Assembly (NCBI GenBank): GCA_008711295.1 | Contig: VUYV01000089.1 | Span: forward strand, 795,270 to 859,269 | Origin: Anarhynchus alexandrinus | Taxonomy: Eukaryota > Chordata > Aves > Charadriiformes > Charadriidae | Direction: 5' to 3' | DNA: 64,000 nt | Shown here: piece after piece, positions 49,236-61,929 of the stretch | How positions within the stretch are numbered: position 1 is the stretch's first letter | How the letters are laid out: each line of letters starts with the position of its first letter | Made by a program: the position numbers and the translations under genes | Notes under the pieces: model-generated | Seen by the model: only the letters and a program-made list of their open reading frames with translations | Databases searched by the model: none | Told to the model about the DNA's origin: nothing

Positions 49236-51098
49236 GTAAGTCATAAATCCTATGAGCTTCATACCTCAGACTCTATTGACAGAAAAAAATAGTTTCAATC
49301 AAACAAGTTTTGTCTTTTTGTCTTTTTTTTTTTTTTNTTTTTGCTTACATGGGGAGTCTTCTAAAGTTTAAACTTTTTCAAGTATTTAGGCAGCTTATCT
49401 CCTACCAAAATTAGTGGTAATTCATCATCTATCTGGGGATTAGCAGGAATTCATCATCACATGCAACCAAGGTGTGCGTTTCCACACTTATTTCCAAAGG
49501 TTGTCTTTACCATAGCGTGCACTAAGAACAAAACCACAGTCTTCCTTTCTGTCTTCACCACATACACACACATAGACCCCAAAGGCGACAAAGAGATTGG
49601 GAAATAATATTATGAAATAAAGTCTGTGTCACTCCTTTTTCTTCTATAAAGGATGTCAACTCCTCTGTTTAATTTGCCTTGGCTACCTGTTGAGCACGCT
49701 TGCGTGATGGGAAAGTCAAAGAGCACAGATCTAGCACATGCAAACTAAATGACATCCAGCATAGCTGCAGCATGTGAGGAATGGGGTCATGGTTGCTCAT
49801 TTTGTGATCACTTTTCTTGTCCTGTTCTGTACAGAAGTTGGTTAGGCAGGGATTAGGTAGAATAATCCTTCTTATCCATATGCTTTAAAATCTTGGCTGT
49901 CACAGACACAAGATCCTGGCACTGCTGTAATGAAAAGAGAGACTTTTCCCGCTCTCTTTCTCTATTCCTGCACTTAGTTTGGGATCAGAAATAAGGCAGC
50001 TCCCTCTAGGTGGTGAAGATTTAATGCCTCCTTTCCGTTGCAAAATTCTTACATTTATTTTACTACTCTAGAAATATGAGATTCACAGAGAGTGTTCCCT
50101 GAGTCCTATTTGCAGATAAGGGACAACCATTAAAAATAGGAAAAAAAATATTGATATTGGAGAAAAAAAAAGTGAGACTGGGTGTTTAGTTGAAAGCTAC
50201 CAGGAAAACTGACATTCATCCTGGCAGAGATACAGTAAACTGCCATGCACAGGGATGGGAAACAGATTAGGAGGACCCTTGGTGGGAATGACAGGATGAA
50301 TCACCTCCCTTGCAGGAAAAAGTCCAGAGTCATCTTTGACTGTCTTGAAACCAGTGATTTAAGAATTCCTTCATCCCTGCCTCTATAATCAAAAGAATGT
50401 TTAATAAATCATTTTTGTATTAATTGGATTAATTGTCCTGGCCTCCTTGCAAAGTGTTGTGAGCAACATCACTGTAAAATCCTACATAAGAAATAGCTCG
50501 TCCTCATCTTTTTTATTAGGAAAAGAAATGGCTGTTCACTCAGTGTCTTACTTAGTATTTTGCAAGGCAAAAAGACAAACAGGCAGAAAGGTTTCTGATT
50601 TGTGGCTTGGCTTTTGATTAGAGGTTACTAAGCAACACTAGCCTGATCTTAGCCCTACATTCCTCCTTGGAAAGCAATGTCTGTTAATGCTCAGGTCAAT
50701 ACTGGGCTTATGTATACATTCAGCTGACATCAAAGGCATGCATGGGTGCGAAGAAGATCGTGCTTTGACTTCCTAACTTACAAGACTTTAAACAATTACA
50801 TGGCCCATATTTTGTTTGTGCTCATATTTGTGGCCTCTGATCACATGTACAGGAACAAGAAGATGCTGGGAGAAGGTAGGCAATTCTGTGATTTTCAGGG
50901 AGAGGTTAACCCAAACATATGGTTTATAGAGCATTGTTTGGTTGGTGCAGCCATCACCCTGCCCAACATTGGCATGCATTTTGTTTCTGATTCAGAAAAG
51001 CAACAGTGCTATTTCCCTCCATTTGTTGTTCTTCATTACTTGCTTCCTCCCATCCCGTGCCCTGCAGCCTTCGCTCTTCTGTTAGGGATGCCAGCCTC
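49236..51098. other. Unique non-coding DNA with a T-run and N
   Basis: A T-run at 49323-49341 is broken by a single N at 49337. Otherwise AT-rich with no recognised gene. Confidence 0.55.
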
Positions 51099-51233
51099 AT
51101 AGAATCATAGAATCATAGAATCATTTAGGCTGGAAAAGACCTTTAAGATCATCGAGTCCAACCGTAAACCTAACACTGCCAACTCCACCACTAAACCGTG
51201 TCCCTAAGAACCACATCTACGCCCCTTTTAAAT
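51099..51233 (-). mobile_element. CR1 LINE 3' end
   Basis: Plus strand: ATAGAATCATAGAATCATAGAATCATTTAGGCTGGAAAAGACC, ATCATCGAGTCCAACC, TCCACCACTAAACC. This is the reverse complement of a CR1 tail with three 8-bp repeats, truncated after about 135 bp. Confidence 0.93.
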
Positions 51234-51306
51234 ACAGAATCACAGAATCACAGAATAGTCAGGGTTGGAAGGGACCTCTGGAGATCATCTAGTCCAACCC
51301 CCCTCG
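51234..51306 (-). mobile_element. CR1 LINE 3' end, second subfamily
   Basis: ACAGAATCACAGAATCACAG, then AGGGTTGGAAGGGACCTCTGG and TCATCTAGTCCAAC, directly following the previous CR1. Only about 70 bp are retained. It is nearly identical to the fragment at 4315-4396. Confidence 0.93.
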
Positions 51307-53734
51307 CCTGTTCGTTCCTCAGGTTTATCTGTACGTGGGCTTGGGCTTCCCAGTGACAGGGCCTCCTGGGATATGTCATAGAAATACTAATGCAAGAATT
51401 ACTGAGGTGAATTATACTGAAATAAAGTGAGACTTACTTAGGTGTTCTCCCTAAACACTTTTTTCCACAAGCAGTATTGCCTGTCACCTCAATGATGCTG
51501 CTCTCAGCCACAGTTGCTAACCTGCCCTGAGGCCTCGGCAAAAAACCTTAATGAGCATTGTAAGATACCCCTCTAGGATTTGGAAGAGCACTAAACAACT
51601 TCAGCGCAGACAGTCTTCTGGAGTCGTTCAGGAGGAAACATTTTCCCACAGTTCATTGGGATCACAGGGTAATTCGTCTTAATGGAGTGAAAGAGCCACG
51701 GGATATAGCCCCAGAAATCCCAGCAAGTGCTGACACGGTAACTCATGTAGCGCTTTGTGGAGTGGCCGCCCTCACCAATTACCTAAATTAACTCAGCAAA
51801 GACTGCTCACACATGGAGAAAATCCTCCCTGACCTGATTTGTAAGGGTGTTTAAATCATTCCTTAGGACCCACCTTTGCTAATATGCCTCTATAAAACGA
51901 ATTGCTGAAACTCGGAGAAGGTGGTATACTCTACCTATTTGTGATACCTTACAAACGTTGATGTGCTCATTATGACAGAACTGGCTGGTAGTGACTTCTC
52001 TTTCATGTGCCAAGTGTGGGCTGTTAGTGACTTATATAAAAGACTTTCAGCTCAAAAAAAATTTATAACCATTTTATAAAATTCTATTGCCATCAGTATA
52101 ACAGTCTTCGCAATTTAACAAAGAGAAAGCCCATAGGCTAGAAAAATGCCCCCTCACTGCTAATAAACTTGGATTAAATGCATACAATTTAATTAACTCA
52201 CTTAATTTCATAAAGTTCCATTCTAGTTTTGCTTCTGCAGCTTGCATGCCAGAGAAACACACTGGCAGTCTCCCAAATAATAAACGAATACAGAATATTC
52301 CAAGGTTGGGCTCATGCCACCACCGAAGCAGGAACAGCCAAATCTGCAACAGAAATGTCTGCAAACTGCTGGAGGAGAAATGCAGTGCCAGGGCAAACCC
52401 CTTTAAACGAACGCCCATAATCACAGGTCCCATTGCAGAGCAGCCCAGCTCACTGGGTCGAGAGGCGGGAGAGAGGAAGAGAGTATTCAGCTGTCTGGGC
52501 AAAGAAATAGCAGAACTTTTCAGCAAATCTGTTCTCTTCTCACACGGAAAATAAAGTTTCTTTTCTTCTACTGTCATTCTCAGAACAGCTGTATTTGTCA
52601 AAATCTTTTTGCTAATTTGCTTGTAATCCAACCTGAAGTATACATCCAACATGGAAAAATTGGGATTGGAAAAATCAGAGCTTGGATAACTTATATTTGG
52701 TAAAGTTAGAAACAACCAAACCCAAGAACTTAGAGGGTAATTGTGAATAACCTTAACTAAAGCTACCAGGACTGCTTCTACCCATAATAGCATTCTTCTC
52801 CAGTAGTTTTTGAGTAAGCCTGGTTTTCATTTGCAAAATTTAGACACTTAAATAATTGGTGAAGAACAACTTTTAGAATGAATGTAGCTACACTTCCAGG
52901 TGGAAGCATGCGAGATAGTCTTTAGTCTTCCCTCTGAAAATAACTATACTGGTATACAATTTTTTATATTGGTTGTGAATTCAGACTGGAAATACATGCT
53001 GTTTTAATTACGCTATAATTAAATGTGCTAAATTGATATCGTTCTAAATATACTATATCTGGGTAGATTGCACTATTTTAATTATATTGACAGGCTTAAA
53101 GATTTGCATTTTTCTAGCACAAAAAAAGGATCAGCTTCGTATCCACATTCCAAGATGTCAGCTGGGTAACTCTGGTCTCACTGCTGCAAATGCAAGGTAC
53201 TGTCTTGCGTTAAAAGCTACGCCAAGTCATATCACTTCAGATTTACCACGGACTAAAAGCATTCATGTGGGTTGTTATCATGGCTCACTTGGTCCACAAT
53301 AACTTGTTAAGCCATGATAATTCAGCTATGAATTTGAGCTTAAAGGGCAACGTTTCAGAGTACTATAATAATGGTGCTGTAGTGGATGGATGGCATAAGG
53401 ATATGTTTTCTATTAACACAAAACCTAACAAAATAGCACCCTCATCCAGACTAGGCCTGCGAGACCATGTTAAACAGTGAGTACTAAATAACGGTCAAAT
53501 AAATGAAGAGAATCAGGACTGGTTAGGACACAGCTGATGATCAGCCTGGAATGCAGCAGTGTTCCTTGATGCTCATGTGAATCTCCCACTTTAATCCAGA
53601 GAAAGATGATTTTTGATTGAGGAAAGTGCCCTCATTCAGGAATGCACTTCAGCATGTACTTGAATTTCACTAAAAGCACTAGGATTCAAGTTGACCTTAA
53701 AACTAAACATATGCCTACATGTTAAGGACTGCAG
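51307..53734. other. Non-coding DNA with a 239-codon minus ORF
   Basis: No transposon recognised. The minus-strand ORF at 52074-52793 (239 codons) is the longest in unique sequence here, but has no recognisable domain (see findings). Confidence 0.4.
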
Positions 53735-54073
53735 CCACACTGCCCGTGATGTAGAATGCAAAAGCCAGGATTGGGAAAATGGAGAACCGCCCACTGTAGA
53801 AGAAGACCAAGTGCGGGACCACCTGAGGAACCTGAAGGTGCACAAGTCCATGGGACCTGATGAGATACATCCGCGGGTCCTGAGGGAACTGGNNNNGTTG
53901 CCCAGAGAGGTTGTTGAGTCCCCATCCCTGGAGGTGTTCAAGGCCAGGCTGGACGTGGCCTTGGGCAACCTGGTCTAGTGGGAGGTGTCCCTGCCTATGG
54001 CAGGGGGGTTGGAACTCGATGATCTTCAAGGTCCTTTCCAACCTAAACCATTCTATGATTCTATGATTCTATG
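53735..54073 (+). mobile_element. CR1 LINE with its middle lost in a 4-N gap
   Basis: 53735-53892 is the CR1 ORF2 region before and at the start of the RT domain (VEEDQVRDHLRNLKVHK, MGPDEIHPRVLREL). After NNNN at 53893-53896 the sequence resumes at the very end of ORF2 (LPREVVESPSLEVFKARLD, GNLV stop). It finishes with GATCTTCAAGGTCC and the tail (ATTCTATG)3. Sequence between these points in other CR1 copies is well over a kilobase, so the gap size is clearly nominal or the copy is deleted. The blocks are close to what I recall of the consensus, so the copy is young. Confidence 0.93.
53893..53896. other. Assembly gap, 4 N
   Basis: Four N inside CR1, joining RT-start sequence to ORF2-end sequence. 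Confidence 0.95.
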
Positions 54074-57000
54074 TTTTCCTGCATGGGGACATTGATTTAG
54101 AGACTGAAAACCATGCAAGTTAATATCTTTGGAAAGCTATCAAGGTAGTGTTGAAGAAGATAACAAAACCAAAACTTCAAAAACTAAGAAAGTATTTGGG
54201 TCATTATGTTTCATGCTGAAAGTGACAGCACTAAGATGTATTCAATGACAATGAAATTATACAAATTGAACCCAAGGTATCTTTTTAAAGTGATGATGCA
54301 GTTTGTTTACTGTTTGTAGTGTTTATTGTGCTTTAGCAGAACTGGATAAATCTGATAAGCTGTTTAATTTTGGATTGGAGGAGCTGATGGAAGTGGAGTT
54401 CTGCCAGTGCTCCGAGAAGCTTACTTTCCCTATTGAACCTCACATTTAAATTGTCCTGACTACTCTAGATTGTGTAAGTAAATAGACATGGGAAATGCAG
54501 CATCGGCTCCAAGAGTCTGCTTAGTCTTCTTGTTAGAGCTATAGCGTACTAGGATTCGTTCACACGTAGGGTGGACACTTATAGTCAATTACACTCAATT
54601 TATTAGATTAGGTATGCAGAGGAATGGTATAATAGCAGAGTCATATGGCAGTGGAGCTTTACCATCTGTTATCTGCCTTTAGCAAAGGATCAGTTCTCAC
54701 TGTGGACAACGAAAAGGAGTAGTGAAAAAATAAATGGGACATACGCTTTTAAATTCCCAGCTGGGAATTTAATTCAGAATTCTCAATTTACAATTGTGCC
54801 ATTTTGTAAGCAAACTGAATTATTTTCCAATATTTCACAGCTGAAAAGATTTGCTAGCAGGCTTTTATTAATTGCGTTTAATAATCTTCTGTAAGAAGCC
54901 TGCGCAGAATGTGCCAAAAGCTTTCAGCCCGCAGTTTAAGGGTATAGATCCAGATAACGTAATTGACAGCAGCAGAACTGTGCAGAGTTCATTTTGGCTT
55001 TGCAACTATTCATGTGTAAACACCCAGATTTTTGTATTAAAAAAATTCATCTGTGCATAAATGCTAGCCCCCTGAAACAGAGATGAGGAGAACATTAAGT
55101 GGCAGAAGATTCTCAAGCAGCAGAAGTTAGGCATCTAAATATGAAACTGGGGTACTAAAAACTTCTATTCCGAAATCTCATTCAACTATTAGTGGAGTGG
55201 GGAGACTGCTGCCACCCTGGGTTAGGTGTGGTTCCTCAGGAACTGAAATGCTACTTCTCTGCAACCACGGCACCTCGTTCTTCGAAAAAGGCACAAGTTA
55301 GCCTGTTGTCAAACCCACCACAAAGCCTCATCTGCTTTTAGGAACCAGTGGAGAAATATCTCCCCATACTTCCCCAATGGCCGTTATGCTCTAATTCCAC
55401 ATTATGCAACCGGTACAGTAAGACTTTCCAAAAATTCAGTAAGAGCATCAACTTTCTTGTAAAACTTGTTTTGCTCTTCTTAAGACACATATTAGCCTGA
55501 GGTCTATTAGCTATTTTAGGTATGGCCTCTCTGCACTCTTTTGGCGAGCTGTTGCAAAGGAACTGGAGCTACCTAAAACAGAAGGGGAGGGAAAAGGACC
55601 ACTCCAACGTAGTTGTTAGGGTATACTTCTGGCAGGCTGAGATCTGTGTCTTCATCAACACTGGGCCCAAAACCTGTGGTGCTTTCTCCTCCACCCTGCT
55701 CACTGAGTGCCAGGCTGCAAAGTTGTCCCCCGGGTGTCTCCAACACCTCCTCCTCCTGCCGAGAGGCTCAGGTGGGGCAGGAGGGAGGGCTGACGCAGCG
55801 GCACTCACAGCCAACCGCTTACAGGGGATGTGTCTGGGAATCCACTTATGAAGGGGAAGGTATATAGACCACCAACACCACGGACTGTGTCTTCTGTAAA
55901 TTGCTTTCCAAGAGAAAAGAGAAAGTTTTAAGGCCTTAAGGAACAGGAGCAATAAAGAAAGCTATTTTCCTTCTTTCATGAATCATACGTATGTCTATAC
56001 GTGTCGAAAATATAAATTCTTTTTGTGGTGTTTTTTTTTAAACCTGTGTAAATGAAATTTGCCTTCTCAAATCTCAGGCCTTTCTGCCTCTGTGCTGCAA
56101 TCAGCAAAGTTTGACTTATTTACAGAAACAGCTTGTGAGACCTGTGACATAACAAAATAAATATAGCATTGGTACTGCACTGACTTAGGCTGCATCTGCT
56201 TTGGGAGACTGACTTCCTCGGGTCAGTCGATACCCTTTATTCCTGCCTGTATATCACTCTGCTGGGGATGGGTATGGAGCAGGGAAAGGTGTTAGCAAAA
56301 CAAGCCTTGACCTTTTCAGCAGCAAACAAATGCTGTGAAGCAAGCAAACAAATAGGTTTCTGAGAAATTTGCAAGAGGAATTTTGGATTGGGACTGCTTT
56401 TGCCATCTCATTTTCCTCTGTCGCTATTCCAAGAGCTTATAAACTAGATTCTCAAACTCTATCTGCCTACTAATAGCTCACTTTTTCCAGTTCCTGTTTC
56501 TGACCTCCATTAAAAACCCGCTAAAAACATTTAGAAGTAAACAGACTCTAAAACTGTAACATTAACAGCTGAAGTAACACCATCTTTACCCTTTAAAACT
56601 CTATTCTTTAAAAAAAAAAATAAGAAACTATTTTAATCAACAAAAGAGATGGGTTCATCCAGAAAAAATGAATTTGAGTTAAAGTACCTTGTAAATCTAT
56701 TTCATAAACTGAACGATGCTAAAAGATTTTGCATTCCCTGTGCTTTTAACTTGATAATCTCAAGACCATCTGTAAGCAAAGATAAATTAATTCCTCAAAA
56801 CTAATTACAAGAGAATGAAATTCCTAATAATATGCCTATCTACAGGTGTGTGTGCATGAAATATAAAATTATATTATTTTACATACATTTGTGCCTTTTT
56901 CCTTTGAGAGGTTTTTTTTTTGTGTTTTTGATCAAGTTATTCTAGTGTAATTTCAGAATGAAGATTTATTTGCTGTTGTATCAATGCCATGGGAAGTTCT

Positions 57001-57388
57001 CAAATTGCCAAAAACTTAATTCCCTCCATTTGACATCACCATCATGTACATTGTAACAGTTCAGTGAATTTGGTATCTCTTTACCGTAACAAAAAAACTA
57101 GGTTCAGGGACTTACTGACTAAATTTTTCCATTTTTTTGTTGTTTTTCTACAGAAACAAGCCTTCTGTGGTCATACTTCCAATTTCTGTCTGACCTGTGG
57201 GTCCTTCCTGTTCCTCAGTGGTTCAGGACGTGCTGGCCCGTTTAACTTCACAGATACACGTAGAGATCTCAAAAATAATGTATGTGCTGTAAGTGTCATT
57301 ACAACATATAGAGGCTCCAATGAAGCTTCTGAAGCTTTTGAAGTTGCTGTGTGAGCTCATCCCTTACAATACATTTGAGTTTATCTGG
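54074..57388. other. 3.3-kb unique non-coding stretch
   Basis: No gene or repeat recognised. A moderately GC-rich patch lies at 55660-55830. Confidence 0.55.
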
Positions 57389-58037
57389 TGTCCTGGTTTG
57401 AGCGACACAGGACTAATTTCTCTTCTAATACTTGGGAAAACTGCACTTTTAGAAGACTCCGGTGTCTGAATTTGTGAAAATATTTACTTTGTAGCCAGCT
57501 ATGGTGTGTGAGTTTCAAGGCCTCAGTGTTTTTGAGCTTGCCAGGTGCAGGAGTAAGGAGCAGCAAGATCTGAGCACCTGACCCAAGCTGGCCAACGGGG
57601 TTATTTCATACCATGAATGACACATTCAATATAGATTAGAAAGTTTGCTGCGAAGTGCTCTCTCTCTCTTAATGACTGCGATCCAGAGAACTTCTTGCCC
57701 CGGTGCCAGACCCCTGAGGCCTTCCCTTCCTCCTGAAGCCATAGCACTCACAGTGTCAGACATTTACTGCCCACTGCTGGGAGTGCACGGCTTCCTGCTG
57801 ATGGAATTGGCTGAGTATAATCCTCCTATGTTTTATATTGGTTTTGGGATCAACATTGGTTCTTTAGTGTTATTAATATTAATTATCTAGTCTTATTGTA
57901 TTAAACCTATTTATATTTCAACCCTCCGGTTTCCTTGTTTTTTTCCGATTCCCCTTCCCGGGTGGGGAGGGGTCATCGGGTGGTAGAACAATTGTCTAAA
58001 TGACAATAAATTGTTGTGGGTTTCTCAAACCATAACA
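57389..58037 (+). mobile_element. Solo LTR, ERVL-type avian family
   Basis: It starts TGTCCTGGTTTGAG and ends CTCAAACCATAACA. Family landmarks in order: TTGCCAGGTGCAGGAG, CACCTGACCCAAGCTGGCCAACGGGGTTATTTCATACCATGAATGAC, the polyadenylation region TATTAAACCTATTTATATTTCAACCC, and TTCCGATTCCCCTTCCCGGGTGGGGAGGGG. The 649-bp length suits a solo LTR. Flanks TCTGG and CGTGG match at only three of five bases, so a target duplication is uncertain. It is more diverged than the copy at 28042. Confidence 0.87.
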
Positions 58038-61000
58038 CGTGGGAAAGCTGAGAGGAAGCAGAGAGACAAAGATCAAGACCCTCCAGCAGCAGGAGAAGCA
58101 CCAGAGTCGCTCATGCATATGACAAATATGTAGGAAATCAAGTTCCCCTGGTTCTGGTCCTTGTTGAGTGCCCCGTAGGCGTACATGCTGCTCTTTTTGT
58201 TCCCAGTAACACTGTCTAGAAACAAGCGTCTATGAAATGGAACTAAATACTAGACTATTTGGTTTGCCTTTGTTTGGCTGATGTTTGGTGGTTCTGGCCA
58301 GCGATCACATTTCTGGGGCATAACTCAGTTATGGCACTGCCTTTCTATGTGATTCTGTCCCGAACTTCTCCTCACAATCCTTTGCTCTTGCACAAAGCTG
58401 AGTAGAAAAATATTTACTAGTGGATGTAGTGTAAATTCACTGGAGTAACCTAGCTGATAATACCTGGGGTTTACGTCCTTGAACTTGCTCTGATTGTGGA
58501 CTGGGAACAATGGAAGGTATTATATTGCGTGTGTTTATAGGCTATTAAATCAATACGCTGCTGGAGGGGAATCTTCCACATCATTTATAAATAATGGTGA
58601 GAGATGTGCTCTCAGCAGCAGTGGTGTACATGCAAAGTGCCTCCATTGACTTCTGCAGTGTTATACATTTTGCTGCATGATTAATTTAACTCGTTCCCCC
58701 TCATGAACTGTCCACACCGAGAATTACTGCTTTAACCAGAGAATTAGCTGTTGCAAAGAACTGCCATCCCAAATCAGCCCTTCTAAAGAATCAATGGACT
58801 AAAATACATCTAAATGTTAGTTGGGGAACAAAAGAAACTATGAAAATCAGGAGGACGTGATACTAACATCAGATAGCTTCTGAACCATAGGCATCTCCAG
58901 CCAACTGTCTAGCAACATATGCTCTCTGCTCATACAAAATGTTTATTTGCACTCCTGGTGTTTCACAACACATCAGGTTTCAAATCTGCCACAGGTCTCC
59001 TTCCCTAGCTTTGTGTGCAGCCCTGAAAATGTCAAGTCCTGTACTCCACACACATCTAACTTTCTGACCCTGAACTTTATTATTACAGCAAATTATGGCC
59101 TACAGCTGAACTCTCCTGAAAAGTCATCGTGTAGCTGACGCAAGAAATGAAACATGTCGAAAACAGGGGTGTGGGCACATGCACAGCAATATTACTTCAG
59201 TAGTGAACAGAAGGAGGAAGTACAGATGATAACAAATGGCAAAAAAATCCTAGTCAGAATAATGAGCAAATTAATAATAAAAAATTATCAGACTTGTCAA
59301 ATCCAAAAGAGTCTGAAACGATAACAATATATTCATTGATTACTCAGATGTTTTGGTGAATGGAGTGAAAGTATATTTCAATCGACAAATGACAGAGGTA
59401 TTTAGCTGAAAGTTATCAAAGTAGTTAAGTCTTATGGAGAAGTTTTCCCAAGTAAGAGGTTTTCTACGTGTGTCCATTTTTTCCCCCCAATCCCATCAGT
59501 ACCAGCTGCCATTCCCCAGATTTGCTTATCTCCTGATTCTACTCAAAAATATTCCACCATCACCTGAATTACAAAATTGTTTTGTCTAATAAAGATTTTA
59601 ATTAATTGCAAACTGATTGTCAAAACTATTAAAAAACATTGAGAGTTCCAGCCAAGTGTCTTATTAAATCTTTCTGTGTCAATGAGTATATGGGATAAAC
59701 TAAACTGAAAGTTGGACGACTTCAAGTTGTACTGTCAACTCAAGAGTGACGCATTCCTTTCCTTGCACCTGAAGTTCAGTTGTAAGTTATTCCCACTTTT
59801 CTGACATGGTGCAGAAGCTACATTGGGCGTGTCTAACTGCCAGTCAATAAGTTCATACATTTTCCTAACATCAGCCAAATTGTTAGACTTTTGATGAGCG
59901 AGAAATATCCAGATCCTGGAACTCCTATACATGATCTTCTGAGCAAAGATTATTTTAATTGGTGTGTAGCCAACTGGCCATTTCAGCAATCTCTGCCCAA
60001 ACGCTAGGGCTCATTTCCTCATAGCAAGCCCTTTTGTAATTTAAGTTGTTTTGACAGAATAGAGAGCGAGGTTCCTTGTTGATCTAGTGACCAAATAAAC
60101 CACAACAAATGCCGAGCTGTGAAACACCACCAGCAGCAATCTCTCCTCCGGCATTTTCTTCCAACATTAAAAGAGTGTTTTGCAGCACAAAGAAAACAAA
60201 GCCTGTAAGATTACGTGCCATCTCATCACCTACTCCCTTTGTAGTACTGCTTCGATGTGCAGAACCCGTAGACTGCAAGGTCTCCACGTGTTAAGTGGCC
60301 ATGCATGTCTGCTCAGGTGGAATCAAAACTTGGTCAGGACGCTTTGCCCGGGCAATGACTGGAGACTTCAGGTGTCTCCAGCTGCAGCGGAAGGTACCTT
60401 CCAAACCTCTGTGTGCAAAACGTGTGGAGCCCAGCCCAGATGCCCACAGGTTGGAGACCTCTCATTGGAGGCCAGGTAGCATTGGCAATTGTGGAGAGGC
60501 AGCTTCTGCTCCACCAACACCGGCATTCAGTGTGGTCCACAGCAGCTATAGCCCAGAGAGGACATTCGCGGGGGTCCAGAGGAGCAACCAGCCTGCAGGA
60601 CTGACAGCAGGAAGTCCGTGTCACATTTCACACTGCAGCCTTTTACCTGTGTTCCCGCTGAGCTCCTTCAGACCTTATGCCTAAATAGGCACTGTGCTTG
60701 CCTCCCACCGGCAGATGGGCATAACGTTTTCTTCTCCTCCCAACATCTATTCCCATTCTTACCCATTAGCTAGTAGATGCCCCACATTTTCCTCTAATCT
60801 GAACACTGGTTTTCCAATATGTACAAATATACCCCATGAAGAGGTTAAATAACCTTTGCTTAATAAAATGTATTTATGTAAAACTACTTGATCACTCAAG
60901 AACACTTTCTCTCTTAATAGACAACCCCCAGGATGTTGACACTATCCAATAAAAGCCCACATTCCTCTTGAGCTGTTTTTTATGTTTTCTAATTTCTTCG

Positions 61001-61763
61001 TCGCAATTAATGTCTTTGGCTGGCAGGGCTGGCATCAGTAGTTCAGCAGAATTGCACTCAGCTGTGTTTCATCCCTAGTTCTGACTCATAAAGGTTGTCT
61101 GGGAAAGTTTGTAAACATGAGAAATCACCATTAAATATAAGGATCATATTATCAGTCTTACAAATCAAGGAAGTTCTTGCTGGGTTAGGATGAATAACAA
61201 AGGACATAGAGGTATATTTAGAAAGTAAATGCATCTGTGTGATGAGTTACATACATTTCACAAGCAGCAGAACTGAGAAGTTTGTGAAAGAACCAGTTCT
61301 CATAGGACCCCACCCAGACAAAGGCAGCAAATAAGCAGCAACATATGATGAACCAGTTAAATGAAACGAAGGCATACACACCCAGTCCTGGGTTACTTTC
61401 AGCATTCATATGGTAATATCCAACCTGAATTGTTAAATGGGTTTATGGCACTGTGAAATATGAATCCAGCTACCAAGAGGATTTCATATTTTATTTGAGA
61501 TGCATAATTTCTAATGCAGCAGTTTAGCAGACACTGGGAGACATGGGTGGATGTATGCAATATATTTAAGCTTTATAGAGAAACACCCCGTTCAGTAGGA
61601 ATGAAGTGTGATTATTTTTTTTTTTAATTCCTTACGGCATCTCCTCCTCAGTCTCTTTCCTCTTTTGTATTCTTCCTGTACATTTTGATTGCTGATCTCT
61701 CTTTACCTGTCCACATTTTGCTTCTTTCTGCTCTTTCTTTCTTATGTTCTGGGCAGTAGTGCT
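58038..61763. other. 3.7-kb unique non-coding stretch
   Basis: No recognised gene, RNA or transposon; 60290-60680 is mixed composition with short overlapping ORFs on both strands. Confidence 0.5.
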
Positions 61764-61840
61764 AGAAAGAAAGGGAAAAAAAAAAAAAAGAAAGGGAAAA
61801 AAAAGGAAAAAAAAAAATAAAGGGAAAAAAAGGAAAAAAC
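61764..61840 (+). repeat. (AAAGGGAAAAA)n purine tract
   Basis: Pure A/G over most of about 75 bases, with GAAAGGGAAAAA units. A related tract occurs at 62995-63102. Confidence 0.9.
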
Positions 61841-61929
61841 CAACCAAACCCTGGCCCCATTCCTGTTATCTGGTGCTAATGATGCTGTAAAGAGCAAATG
61901 CCTGGAGTTGCTGTTACTGCAAAGAGCCC

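Noticed and set aside
53691..53978. Protein spanning the 4-N gap
   Set aside because: Artificial fusion of two distant parts of CR1 ORF2 across a gap of unknown size.
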